DNA from: Embiotoca jacksoni | Taxonomy: Eukaryota; Chordata; Actinopteri; Embiotocidae | Reading direction: 5' to 3' | NCBI GenBank assembly: GCA_022577435.1 | Contig: JAKOON010000041.1 | Span: 3,102,501-3,166,500, forward strand | DNA: 64,000 bases | Shown here: positions 46,327-55,043 of the stretch, piece by piece | Numbering within the stretch: the first letter of the stretch is position 1 | Layout: every line of letters begins with the position of its first letter | Made by a program: the position numbers and the translations under genes | Notes under the pieces: generated by a model | What the model was told of the DNA's origin: nothing | What the model saw: only the letters and a program-made list of their open reading frames with translations | Database searches by the model: none

Positions 46327-47600
46327 GTGAAGTATTCTGATCCTCCCGTCCGAGTAAACGGGCGAGAGGAGATGCACGGTCCATCCTCCGGCAGGACTCC
46401 CACCCCAACCCCTCTCTCCCATATTCCGTGTTTTTAATTTGGGCTCATCTGTCCCTGTTCAATGTTAGTTCCTCTCTGATTTTTTTTGTCTTTTTTGTTT
46501 TTTTGTTACAGGAGGAGACAGATCCCTGCATGAAAAAAAAGGAGAAATAAAAATAAAAAGTGACTAGATTGTCATTAGAAAAAAAATAAAATAAATGTGA
46601 CCGGTTTGTTCTGTGCCTGTCGCAACGTTTCGACCTGTTTGGTCTTCATCAGGCGTAGGCACGAAAGAAAAATAAAATAAAATAAAAGAAAAGTGGTCCC
46701 CTCGCGGTCTACGAGTGTTTTTTTGCTTTGCTGAGCAGCTCCTTCTTGCTCTGTGTCAGCAGACCGAATGAAGACAGGGGGGCCTCTGCCTCTGCTCCTA
46801 TTTATGGAGTCTCCCTGTCGTGTGGGGGCGTGGCTTCTGGAGCTTCCCTCCCATTGGCTGTTATCCCCGCGCAGCGGTTTGCCCCATGAAATGTCACAGT
46901 CCACGGCTTTGCTCTGTCTTATGGGTTTTTCTCTATCCTTCGGCTCGGTTTTGCCTTCCCTTTTTGGGTCCCCTGGCTTAGTCCTGTGGATTTCTTTTTC
47001 CCTCTGACTCTGCTTTGCCTGATGGACTGTTTGTCTGTCGACCGTACCTTTCTGCGCGGGGGCCTGGCTTTTTGGAGCTTCTATTCCGTTGGCCATTTTT
47101 CGTACCTCCCCATTTTAGTCCTCGTAACTTCTCCAATGTGTTACGGTATCCAAATATATTTTCAAATTCAATGGACCACTGTTTCTGTTATTTTTTTTAA
47201 ATTTATTTAAAAAAATATAGGGATCTGATTTTTATTTAAAAAAAATTATATCCCGTATTAGGGTTAGGGGCCAAATTATTCCGTATTATGGTTAGGGGCC
47301 AAATTATTCCGTATTATGGTTAGGGTCAAATTAAATTATCCCGTGCTAGGGTTAGGGGCCAAATTATCCCGTATTAGGGTTAGGGGCCAAATTCTCCCGT
47401 GTTAGGGTTAGGGGCCAAATTATCCCGTGTTAGGGTTAGGGCCAAAGTCCCCTAGGTTAGGGTTAGGGCCAAAGTCCCCTAGGTTAGGGTTAGGGGCCAA
47501 ATTATCCCGTGTTAGGGTTAGGGGCCAAATTATCCCGTGTTAGGGTTAGGGCCAAAGTCCCCTAGGTTAGGGTTAGGGCCAAAGTCCCCTGGGTTAGGGT
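46327..47600 (-). mobile_element. PLE module 4 (subfamily B)
   Basis: Nearly identical to 55044-56218. In PLE sense: a telomere-hybrid repeat tract (about 47600-47258; units of TTAGGGTTAGGG plus 'gccaaattatcccgt' or 'gccaaagtcccct'), a leader with TATA-like CATAAATA (minus, 46799-46805), the hammerhead motif at 46613-46662, and a terminal block ending at the telomeric junction 46327. A 173-codon minus frame (47096-46575) spans the leader and ribozyme and is rich in Lys, Arg and Gln; I regard it as non-coding. Confidence 0.85.
46613..46662 (-). ncRNA. Hammerhead ribozyme variant, CTGATGA core
   Basis: Core CTGATGA, stem II GACC/GGTC with loop AAACA, GAAAC directly followed by GTT, stem I GTGCCT/AGGCAC plus GC/GC. 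The stem II pairs differ from those in other copies but still match, i.e. compensatory change. Confidence 0.72.
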
Positions 47601-47688
47601 TAGGGTTGGGGTTGGGGTTGGGGTTAGGGTTAGGGTTTAGGGTTTAGGGTTAGGGTTAGGGGTAGGGTAGGGTTAGGGTTCGGGTTAG
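47601..47688 (+). repeat. Telomeric repeats with GGGGTT variants
   Basis: TTAGGG and TTGGGG units; the latter occur only here as a run ('ttggggttggggttgggg'). Confidence 0.95.
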
Positions 47689-48170
47689 GTTCAGTGAACT
47701 GATACTCCCCACCGAATGAACGGCGGGGAGAAGGAGCACGGGCCCTCCTCCAGGATTCAGGTCTCCCCGTCCAACCCCACTCTCCCCTATCATGCCCCTG
47801 GCGGCCGGAATCCGCATGAGGCCCGGTCTGGGGGCGGCCTCCTCTCCTCCGGCGGCTGACCAGGGACCAACCGCCCTGATCTGTGCTCATTTTTAGGACT
47901 CCGGATTAAAAATGGTCCTTTGGAAAAAAGCTTTTAATCCAAGAAGGCAAAAAGGTAATGCTCCTCTGGAAAGAACTCCCTTTTAATCCAAGGATAAATC
48001 CGAAAGAACTGCTTTTAATCCAAGAATAAATCCAAGAATAAATCCGAAGAAAGCAAAAAAGCCATGTCTCTTTGGAAAATAATCTTTTTTATTTATTTTT
48101 CCAAAAATAAAATACATTTAATGTGCCCGTCGCGACGTTTCGACCTCTATGGGTCTTCTTCAGGCAAAGG
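47689..48170 (-). mobile_element. PLE module 5 (subfamily D)
   Basis: Ends at a telomeric junction ('ggttaggttcagtgaactgat'). Contains the N-terminal block (frame from 47890: MSTDQGGWSLVSRRRRGGRP), a stretch with several 'aatccaagaataaatcc' repeats, and the hammerhead motif 48123-48170, cut at its outer edge by telomeric repeats. Confidence 0.82.
48123..48170 (-). ncRNA. Hammerhead variant truncated at its 5' edge
   Basis: CTGAAGA core, stem II GACC/GGTC, GAAAC then GTC as in the other copies. The 5' strand of stem I is cut after CCTTTGC and replaced by (CCCTAA)n on the minus strand, so stem I cannot fully form. Confidence 0.65.
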
Positions 48171-48243
48171 GTTAGGGTTAGGGTTTAGGGTTTAGGGTTT
48201 AGGGTTTAGGGTTAGGGTTAGGGGTTAGGGGTTAGGGTTAGGG
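48171..48243 (+). repeat. Telomeric repeats at the PLE 3' junction
   Basis: TTTAGGG and TTAGGG units running directly into the GTTAGG motif that ends the long PLE copy. Confidence 0.95.
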
Positions 48244-48634
48244 TTAGGATGTGGAAACTGATCCCCCCATCCGAACGAACGGATGAAGGGTGGAGCACGG
48301 GCCTTCCTCCAGGTGGGTCTCCCAGTCCAATCCCACTCCCCCCTGTTGTGTGTTTCGTGCCCGTAATTTGTCTGTGGCCTGGCCGGAGGACGGTTTCGTC
48401 CCCTCCGGTGGCTGACAAGGGTCCAATCGTGGTGAGCTGTGCTCATGGTGGTTGGGGAGGGAGAAAAGGGGTTTTATTCCAAAGGAATAAAGGGAAAGAA
48501 AATAAAATCAGGTAAGTGGGGTGAAATAAACGTAGGGAAAGTAGGGTAAGGTAAGTATAAGGTAAGTATATATGTTGTTATTTTAAGAAAAGAAAAGAAA
48601 AAATAAATTCTAGATTTTTTGAAAAATTAATATC

Positions 48635-48685
48635 GTGCCTATCGCGACGTTTCGACTCCTTAGAGTCTTCTTCAGGCTAAGGCAC
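48635..48685 (-). ncRNA. Hammerhead variant in the downstream pLTR
   Basis: Stem I GTGCCT/AGGCAC plus GC/GC, core CTGAAGA, stem II GACTC/GAGTC (5 bp, loop TAAG), GAAAC directly followed by GTC. Identical to the upstream pLTR copy. Confidence 0.74.
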
Positions 48686-48786
48686 AATGAAATCTAAATA
48701 GTGGTCTTGTTGGCTGTATGAGGTCTGTGCATGTGTTCAGCTCAACAGATAATGGAAAGAGGGGACAGACGCTTCTGCAGCTGCTC

Positions 48787-48794
48787 TTATATAT
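48787..48794 (-). promoter_or_regulatory. TATA box of the downstream pLTR
   Basis: ATATATAA on the minus strand, about 105 bases upstream of the hammerhead motif. Confidence 0.6.
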
Positions 48795-49089
48795 GCCTCC
48801 CTCTGTCTGCAGGGGTGGGCCTAGCGGAGCTTTTTGCTCATTGGCCGAGAGCCCTGTCTATCTAGGAGGCTCCTAATTTCATGCCTTTTTGGAAGGCACC
48901 TAACTTTTGGAGAAAAGAATTGCTTTTCTCCTTAGTTTTTTTGCCTTTTTAATTCTAATTATTCTAATTATTTGACCACTATTAATATTATTTTAATCCC
49001 TAATTATTATATTTTCTAAAATCCCTTGATTTCTAATATTTAAAAGAAAAAAAGAAAAAGAAAAAAAGGGGGGGGTTTTAATTTTTTAA

Positions 49090-49640
49090 TTTTAGGTTTA
49101 TGGGTTGGGAGGGTTAGGGTAGGTTGGTTAGGGTTAGGGAAGAGGGATGGGTTAAGGTTAGGGTTAGGGAAGAGGGGTGGGTTAGGGTTAGGGGTTAGGG
49201 TTAGGGAAGAGGGGTGGGTTAGGATTAGGGTTAGAGTTAGGGTTAGGGTTTAGGGTTAGGGAAGAGGGGTGGGTTAGGGTTAGGGTTAGGGGTTAGGGTT
49301 AGGGAAGAGGGGTGGGTTAGGATTAGGGTTAAGGTTAGGGTTAGGGTTTAGGGAAGAGGGGTGGGTTAGGGTTAGGGTTAGGGAAGAGGGGTGGGTTAGG
49401 GTTAGGGTTAGGGGTTAGGGTTAGGGAAGAGGGGTGGGTTAGGATTAGGGTTAAGGTTAGGGTTAGGGTTTAGGGAAGAGGGGTGGGTTAGGGTTAGGGT
49501 TAGGGGTTAGGGTTAGGAAAAAGGGGTTAGGGTTAGGGTTAGAAAAGAGGGATGGGTTAGGTTTAGGGCCAGGGAAGAGGGTTAAGGTTAGGGTTAGGGC
49601 CAGGGAAGAGGGTTAGGGTTAGGGTTAGGGGAAAAGGGGG
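49090..49640 (-). repeat. Telomere-hybrid repeat tract of the PLE 3' region
   Basis: On the plus strand, units of TTAGGG(TTAGGG) are separated by 'gaagaggggtggg' about every 24-60 bp. This is telomeric sequence with a regular foreign insert, inside the element rather than beside it. Part of it (to 49331) belongs to the pLTR repeat. Confidence 0.9.
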
Positions 49641-49858
49641 AAGGGATAGTTTTAGGGAGGATAGATGGGTTAGGGAAGAGGGCTGGATTAGGGATTCAAA
49701 TTTGGTTAAAATTGGGGGTTTCGAATTAGGGTTGGGTTCTTTAATTATTGTGTGTCCGGGATCAAAGGTAAGTTACTTTTTCATATTGTATTCACTAATT
49801 GTATTTTTCATTTAAACCCAATGGTTCTTTGGTGTTCAATAGATAGATCCATTTCCTT

Positions 49859-51961
49859 TCACGTTTTTCTACAGGTGTCCGTCCAGGATGAGTTGGCCTG
49901 TATCACTGAGACTCGAACCGCTAGCCAGTTGTGGGATCTGAAATGCTGGACCAGCGGAGTGTGAACCGATTTTGAATTTTTTATAGTATATTTATGTTGA
50001 GTCATTCTGGTAGAGATGGAATTTTTAGTCTCACCAATGTATTGTTTTCCACATTTTTTGCAGGAAATCATGTAAACGCAGTTGGACGTTGATGGACCGA
50101 GGTGTTGCGGAAGCTTGAATATGGTTTTGTTCAATTTGTTTTTTACGAATTTGAGTGGTTGGAAAAATGTTGGTATCGGTTTGGGTCTCTTTTTTATCAT
50201 GGGTTTTAATTTTGCTGTGATAAGGATGTCCTTGAGGCTAGGGTTTCTCCTGTAGGCGGATATGATTTTATATGTTTTTAATAATCCTGCCTCCTCTACT
50301 AAGGATCTGTAATTTGTTTTAATTTTTTTATTTATTAATGTACTGATGGATGAGTAATGAGTTATTAGAGGGATTGTGTCTCTGTCCTCTATTATTTTTC
50401 TCCGCCGGAAGGTTTTGAGGCCTTGTCTCAGAAATGATCTTGAGTATCCCCTGTCTTTCAATGCCTTGAATAAAATTTTGCTTGCTGTCCAGAAATCCTC
50501 CTCTTGTGTGCATATTCTATGAAATCTGAGTAATTGTGATTTGATTAATCCTCTGAATGTATGTTTTGGATGAAAGCTGGATTTAAATAATAGTGCGTGT
50601 GTGTCCGTGTCTTTGAAGTAGACCTTCACATCCAATTTGTGGTTTTGTGTAAATAATGGTCCTTTAAAGACTGTGGTGTCTAAAAAGTCCACTGATTGTG
50701 TATTTGTTGTTGTTTTTATCTTTATTGATGCATCTTGTGAGTTTAGGATCTCAATGAATTGCTTTAGCTCCTCCTCTGAGTGGGTCCAAACTCCCCAGAT
50801 GTCATCTAGGTATCTCAGGAAGTATAGAGGCCTTTTGTGACATTTGGCCAATGCTTCCTCCTCCCAGTTTGCCATGAATATGTTAGCATACGCCGGAGCA
50901 AATTTCTTACCCATGGCTGTCCCCTTAATTTGTAGATAGAATTCCCCATCAAATTCAAAATCATTTTTAGTCAGATTGATTTCCAGTAGAAGCAGGAGTT
51001 CTCTGTCTGGTCTTTTAATGTCCGGATATTTTTGGAATGTTTTTTTCACTGCTTTCAGGCCTGCATGTGTATCAATATTGGTGTATAGGCTATCTACGTC
51101 CATGGTGAAGAGCAGAGAGCCGGGAGGGACTGTCATGCTCTTGATTATGTCTATGAAATGGTAAGTGTCCTTGATGTATGATGGATGTCTGGTAGACAGG
51201 GGGTTCAGGTAGTAGTCCAGGTATGCGGCCGACAGGTAAGTTTCGCTGCTGCAATCTGACACTATGGGACGTCCTGGGGGCATCACAAACGGCACTGTCC
51301 ACTGTTCCGGGTTCTTATGCACCTTGGGTAGGAGATAGAATCGCCGAGCCCTGGGTTCAGTGTCACCCTGCAAGTAGAGTTTTTGTTTGGTATTGATAAA
51401 TTTTTTGTCCCTCAGAGTGTTGATAATTTTGTGTACTTTTGAAATTGTTTGGGGATATATTGGTTGGTCTAATTTTTTATAATAAATTGTGTTGCTTAGT
51501 TGCCGTAGTGCTTCCTTGGTGTATTGTCCTCGGTCCATAATTACTGTAGCGCTGCCTTTGTCTGCGGGTTTGATGACAATCCTATTATTGTGTTTCAGGT
51601 CTCTAAGTGCTTTGATCTCCTCCTGTGAGAGATTATGTTCCTCTTTATGTGGTTTATAGTGTTTTTTAAAGGTCTCCCTGTCTTGTTTAATCAATTCGTT
51701 GATCTCCGCCGGTAGCATGTTGTGTGTTGGTGTCCATGTGTTTTGTGGCATGAAAGGGAGTGGGACTCTTTTTTTGTTTTGGATGAAGTATGCTGTTAGC
51801 GATACTTTGCGGTGGTAATTTTGTATGTCCAATTGGAGTTGTTTCTTTTGATTTTTATTCAGATCAATTGTAGGGACAAAGGTCAGGCCCTTGTTGAGGA
51901 GCTGTCGTTGAGCCGCAGAAGGGGTGAAATTTTGTGACAAATTGATGATGTTCTGCCCCAA
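49859..51961 (-). CDS. PLE ORF2: reverse transcriptase plus GIY-YIG endonuclease
   Basis: 700 residues. NNRIVIKPADKGSATVIMD (126-143) and RRFYLLPKVHK (206-216) are PLE signature blocks. PPGRPIVSDCSSETYLSA (228-245) precedes RT motif A TMDVDSLYTNI (286-296; D288, D290). KGTAMGKKFAPAYANIFMA (346-364) is motif B and RYLDDIWGVW (383-392; D386, D387) the catalytic motif C. CVYMISCKKCGKQYIGET (628-645) is a GIY-YIG start with the Cys pair seen in PLE nucleases; R652 is the likely catalytic Arg. The frame ends SSWTDTCRKT, but the next frame continues at once with RERKWIYLLNT and GLNEKYN, the usual end of this domain, so an indel near a 5-A run (49866-49872) has removed the expected catalytic Glu. 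The enzyme copies PLE RNA onto a chromosomal primer. The copy may be inactive as a nuclease, or this may be an assembly error. Confidence 0.9.
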   Translation of the reverse strand: MGQNIINLSQNFTPSAAQRQLLNKGLTFVPTIDLNKNQKKQLQLDIQNYHRKVSLTAYFIQNKKRVPLPFMPQNTWTPTHNMLPAEINELIKQDRETFKKHYKPHKEEHNLSQEEIKALRDLKHNNRIVIKPADKGSATVIMDRGQYTKEALRQLSNTIYYKKLDQPIYPQTISKVHKIINTLRDKKFINTKQKLYLQGDTEPRARRFYLLPKVHKNPEQWTVPFVMPPGRPIVSDCSSETYLSAAYLDYYLNPLSTRHPSYIKDTYHFIDIIKSMTVPPGSLLFTMDVDSLYTNIDTHAGLKAVKKTFQKYPDIKRPDRELLLLLEINLTKNDFEFDGEFYLQIKGTAMGKKFAPAYANIFMANWEEEALAKCHKRPLYFLRYLDDIWGVWTHSEEELKQFIEILNSQDASIKIKTTTNTQSVDFLDTTVFKGPLFTQNHKLDVKVYFKDTDTHALLFKSSFHPKHTFRGLIKSQLLRFHRICTQEEDFWTASKILFKALKDRGYSRSFLRQGLKTFRRRKIIEDRDTIPLITHYSSISTLINKKIKTNYRSLVEEAGLLKTYKIISAYRRNPSLKDILITAKLKPMIKKRPKPIPTFFQPLKFVKNKLNKTIFKLPQHLGPSTSNCVYMISCKKCGKQYIGETKNSISTRMTQHKYTIKNSKSVHTPLVQHFRSHNWLAVRVSVIQANSSWTDTCRKT

Positions 51962-52008
51962 TTGCAGGGGTGGTCTGTTGTGCCCCTCCTCCTTGAGGCT
52001 TATGGGGC

Positions 52009-54063
52009 TTATAAGTTTAAAAAGTTGATCCAGTGGTCCAGCATGGCCTTGGCCGTTGGTCTGGTCCAGTGGATCAGATCTCCTTCTGTGTCGAAGTCTT
52101 CATTTTTCAACTTGGGGATGTATGGTGTATGTTTTTGGATGTGGTTATTTAGTTCCCGCAAGTTGGCTTGTTCACTCTTCGTCAGTTCGGTGGAATAGTT
52201 GAGAAGAGGGATCCATATTTCCGAATGTGGGAACTTTGCTTTGGCTGCCTTGAATGCTGCCTGCACTTGTTTGGTTGCCGTCTTTTTTGCGTCCTGTTGT
52301 CTGCAGTTGATTCCGAAAGATAGGATGATTTTTTCCACTAGTATGTCGGTGCGTGTGTCGGCTTTGCCCATAATGGCCCATGCGTGACGGAAGGTGGCTC
52401 CCGGATAGCTCTCAATCTGCAGGTCCGGGACACTATGGCACGGGAGCCTGGAGAGATTGGAGTCACCGATGAGAAGCCACTTCTTCCGAACACTTAAGCT
52501 CCATTCCACCATTTTGCGCGTGGTCTGAATATGTCTAGTGACTTTAAATAGTGGTTTTGTTGTAGTTTTTGGGGGGGATGTTGTTTTCTCTGGTGTTGTG
52601 TGTGTGTCTATTTGTGGGGGGCTTTCTTGCCCCTCTAGGTTCTCCTGTCCGTGGCTGGGTGGGTGGTGAATCTGGGCCACTGTGTTCTCTGACCCCTGGG
52701 ACCCCTGTTTGGTGTTGCGGGAGAGTCTCCAGGGTGTCATTCTCATCGATGTGACCAGTTTCCTGGTTGTTTTAGTTGGTTCTGCCCTTATATGGTCCTC
52801 TATATCGAGCCAGTCGGTCTCCTCCTCGATTACGCAGTTGTTACTGCTCGTCCCCCTGTTCTGGATTCTTTGGGGCTTGGGTGACAGAGTTTGCGGGGGC
52901 GGGGGAGTCTGGTTTTGGTCCCTGTTTTCCCCTCCTAGAGGTTCGGGTGACCAGTCCCGGGTCTGGTCTGTCATGGTGGCCACTGACGTTTTATTTTTGT
53001 TGATGGGTGGTGGTGATAAGGCCTGTTCTGGTGTTCCCCTTGATTCGTCAGAGTCTTCGTGGACTGTGAGATCGGCAAAGTCATCCGTCAGGTCAAGTCT
53101 GATTCTTGGAGTGGGTTTTGGGTCCGTGAATTTTGTTTTGGGCTTTTTTCTCCTGGGTGCTGGTATTGGTGGGATGGTCTCGTTCTCATCCTCACTGCTC
53201 TGAGGGTCATTTTGTTCCTCGAGACATGAGACGAGGAGGGCCTCGACCTGGTCTGTGACATCCCTTCGGAGTCGTGGGAGATTGTTTTTGGCCCGTTTTT
53301 TGGCGAAATCGAAGGCCTCCACCCAATCCGGAGTCAAATCGGTCTTTATTTCCTCCATCATACTATCCAGGCTCTCCTGGTAGTGATTCTGTAGGATCAA
53401 TAGGGTTGTGTAACCCCAGTTCTTAGCATTTCCCTGGATCAGGTCCCTGGTCCTTGCTGTGGGTCCTGCTGGTTTGATCATGGAGCTCAGGTTTTGTACC
53501 ATTCGGGTGATCATTTTTGGTTCTGATTGGTTCTCATTAGGAGTCACTTTTTGGAGGTGGTGTACCATTTTTATAATCTTGTGAATTTTCCAAATTAATT
53601 GTTCAAATTTGAGGTCGGCGGCTGTTTTGTGCTGCCGTGGTAGTGATTTTTGTCGACCAGTAGAGGGAGCCAGATATCCTCTGCTGTTGTGCTGCCGTGG
53701 TAGTGATTTTTGTCGACCAGCAGAGGGAGCCAGATATCCTCTGCTGGTCACTGAGGCATATGACTGTGAATTTTTGCCTTCATATCTCCTCTGTGGTCTG
53801 GAGTAAGGAGGGAAGTGGGGATATGGGTGGAAAACATATCCCGGAGGCGGCACAGGCCGGTTAGGATGTGGAAACTGATCCCCCCATCCGAACGAACGGA
53901 TGAAGGGTGGAGCACGGGCCTTCCTCCAGGTGGGTCTCCCAGTCCAATCCCACTCCCCCCTGTTGTGTGTTTCGTGCCCGTAATTTGTCTGTGGCCTGGC
54001 CGGAGGACGGTTTCGTCCCCTCCGGTGGCTGACAAGGGTCCAATCGTGGTGAGCTGTGCTCAT
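52009..54063 (-). CDS. PLE ORF1 with C-terminal SGNH/GDSL-hydrolase-like domain
   Basis: 684 residues, ending 47 bases upstream of the ORF2 start. The start (MSTAHHDWTLVSHRRGRN) lies inside the upstream pLTR. Residues about 1-150 are basic and Pro/Arg-rich with a 20-residue duplication (SRGYLAPS.GRQKSLPRQH). About 150-280 is predicted helical (WKIHKIIKMVHHLQK, VEAFDFAKKRAKNNLPRL). About 280-520 is low-complexity and acidic/Pro-rich. Residues 527-684 carry SGNH-type blocks in order: LLIGDSNLSRLP (Ser535), ILSFGINCR (Asn586), and GDLIHWT (Asp662, His665). Esterase-type domains are known in ORF1 of some CR1/L2 LINEs; the role in a PLE is unknown. Family assignment of the hydrolase fold is inference from these spaced motifs. 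Confidence 0.85.
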   Translation of the reverse strand: MSTAHHDWTLVSHRRGRNRPPARPQTNYGHETHNRGEWDWTGRPTWRKARAPPFIRSFGWGDQFPHPNRPVPPPGYVFHPYPHFPPYSRPQRRYEGKNSQSYASVTSRGYLAPSAGRQKSLPRQHNSRGYLAPSTGRQKSLPRQHKTAADLKFEQLIWKIHKIIKMVHHLQKVTPNENQSEPKMITRMVQNLSSMIKPAGPTARTRDLIQGNAKNWGYTTLLILQNHYQESLDSMMEEIKTDLTPDWVEAFDFAKKRAKNNLPRLRRDVTDQVEALLVSCLEEQNDPQSSEDENETIPPIPAPRRKKPKTKFTDPKPTPRIRLDLTDDFADLTVHEDSDESRGTPEQALSPPPINKNKTSVATMTDQTRDWSPEPLGGENRDQNQTPPPPQTLSPKPQRIQNRGTSSNNCVIEEETDWLDIEDHIRAEPTKTTRKLVTSMRMTPWRLSRNTKQGSQGSENTVAQIHHPPSHGQENLEGQESPPQIDTHTTPEKTTSPPKTTTKPLFKVTRHIQTTRKMVEWSLSVRKKWLLIGDSNLSRLPCHSVPDLQIESYPGATFRHAWAIMGKADTRTDILVEKIILSFGINCRQQDAKKTATKQVQAAFKAAKAKFPHSEIWIPLLNYSTELTKSEQANLRELNNHIQKHTPYIPKLKNEDFDTEGDLIHWTRPTAKAMLDHWINFLNL
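53627..53746 (-). repeat. 60-bp tandem duplication inside ORF1
   Basis: Two units of 60 bp beginning 'tgctgccgtggtagtgattt', differing at few positions. It preserves the frame and gives two copies of a 20-residue basic segment. Confidence 0.9.
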
Positions 54064-54251
54064 GGTGGTTGGGGAGGGAGAAAAGGGGTTTTATTCCAAA
54101 GGAATAAAGGGAAAGAAAATAAAATCAGGTAAGTGGGGTGAAATAAATGTAGGGAAAGTAGGGTAAGGTAAGTATAAGGTAAGTATATATGTTGTTATTT
54201 TAAGAAAAGAAAAGAAAAAATAAATTCTAGATTTTTTGAAAAATTAATATC

Positions 54252-54302
54252 GTGCCTATCGCGACGTTTCGACTCCTTAGAGTCTTCTTCAGGCTAAGGC
54301 AC
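54252..54302 (-). ncRNA. Hammerhead variant in the upstream pLTR
   Basis: Same sequence as 48635-48685. It lies between the leader and the ORF1 start codon at 54063; predicted cleavage follows GTC, within about 200 bases upstream of the ATG. Confidence 0.74.
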
Positions 54303-54403
54303 AATGAAATCTAAATAGTGGTCTTGTTGGCTGTATGAGGTCTGTGCATGTGTTCAGCTCAACAGATAATGGAAAGAGGGGACAGACGCTTCTGCAGCTG
54401 CTC

Positions 54404-54411
54404 TTATATAT
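54404..54411 (-). promoter_or_regulatory. TATA box of the upstream pLTR
   Basis: ATATATAA on the minus strand within 'gcatatataagagcagc'. Transcription from about 54375 would give a leader of about 75 bases before the hammerhead motif and reach both ORFs. Confidence 0.65.
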
Positions 54412-54948
54412 GCCTCCCTCTGTCTGCAGGGGTGGGCCTAGCGGAGCTTTTTGCTCATTGGCCGAGAGCCCTGTCTATCTAGGAGGCTCCTAATTTCATG
54501 CCTTTTTGGAAGGCACCTAACTTTTGGAGAAAAGAATTGCTTTTCTCCTTAGTTTTTTTGCCTTTTTAATTCTAATTATTCTAATTATTTGACCACTATT
54601 AATATTATTTTAATCCCTAATTATTATATTTTCTAAAATCCCTTGATTTCTAATATTTAAAAGAAAAAAAGAAAAAGAAAAAAAAGGGGGGGTTTTAATT
54701 TTTTAATTTTAGGTTTATGGGTTGGGAGGGTTAGGGTAGGTTGGTTAGGGTTAGGGAAGAGGGATGGGTTAAGGTTAGGGTTAGGGAAGAGGGGTGGGTT
54801 AGGGTTAGGGGTTAGGGTTAGGGAAGAGGGGTGGGTTAGGATTAGGGTTAGAGTTAGGGTTAGGGTTTAGGGTTAGGGAAGAGGGGTGGGTTAGGGTTAG
54901 GGTTAGGGGTTAGGGTTAGGGAAGAGGGGTGGGTTAGGATTAGGGTTA

Positions 54949-55043
54949 GGGTTAGGGTTAGGGTTTAGGGTTTAGGTTTAGGGTTAGGGTTAGGGTTGGT
55001 TAGGGTTAGGGTTGGTTAGGGTTAGGGTTAGGGTTAGGGTTAG
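54949..55043 (+). repeat. Telomeric repeats
   Basis: (TTAGGG)n with TTTAGGG and GGTTGG variants between the long PLE and the next module. Confidence 0.95.

Larger units (their letters stand above)
48242..49331 (-). repeat. Downstream pLTR of the PLE
   Basis: Direct repeat of 53859-54948 over 1,090 bp with only a few differences (e.g. C at 48531 versus T at 54148, and a small A/G-run shift near 49070). Contains TATA box, leader, hammerhead, truncated ORF1 start and the GTTAGG end. The high identity suggests a recent event or gene conversion. Confidence 0.93.
48242..54948 (-). mobile_element. Long Penelope-like element with 1,090-bp pLTRs
   Basis: A 6.7-kb element in the minus orientation: upstream pLTR (53859-54948), ORF1 (54063-52009), ORF2 (51961-49859), telomere-like 3' tract (about 49640-49090), downstream pLTR (49331-48242). 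RT of the Penelope type plus a C-terminal GIY-YIG nuclease, head-to-tail pLTRs and hammerhead motifs are the known hallmarks of Penelope-like elements. Both ends adjoin (TTAGGG)n. Its 3' end points away from the presumed chromosome end and is followed, in sense orientation, by CCCTAA repeats. Confidence 0.9.
53859..54948 (-). repeat. Upstream pLTR of the PLE
   Basis: Direct repeat partner of 48242-49331. Here the GTTAGG motif lies inside ORF1, joined to 'cggcacaggccg' rather than to telomeric repeats, which shows the uninterrupted sequence across the 3' end point. Confidence 0.93.

Noticed and set aside
46575..47096. 173-codon Lys/Arg/Gln-rich minus frame in module B
   Set aside because: It spans leader, TATA-like box and ribozyme, and its C-terminus changes by a homopolymer indel in the sister copy, which is not expected of a protein under selection.
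53609..54132. Plus-strand frames opposite ORF1 and repeated at 48.2 kb
   Set aside because: They are shadows of the ORF1 N-terminal block, with no domain and no independent signal.
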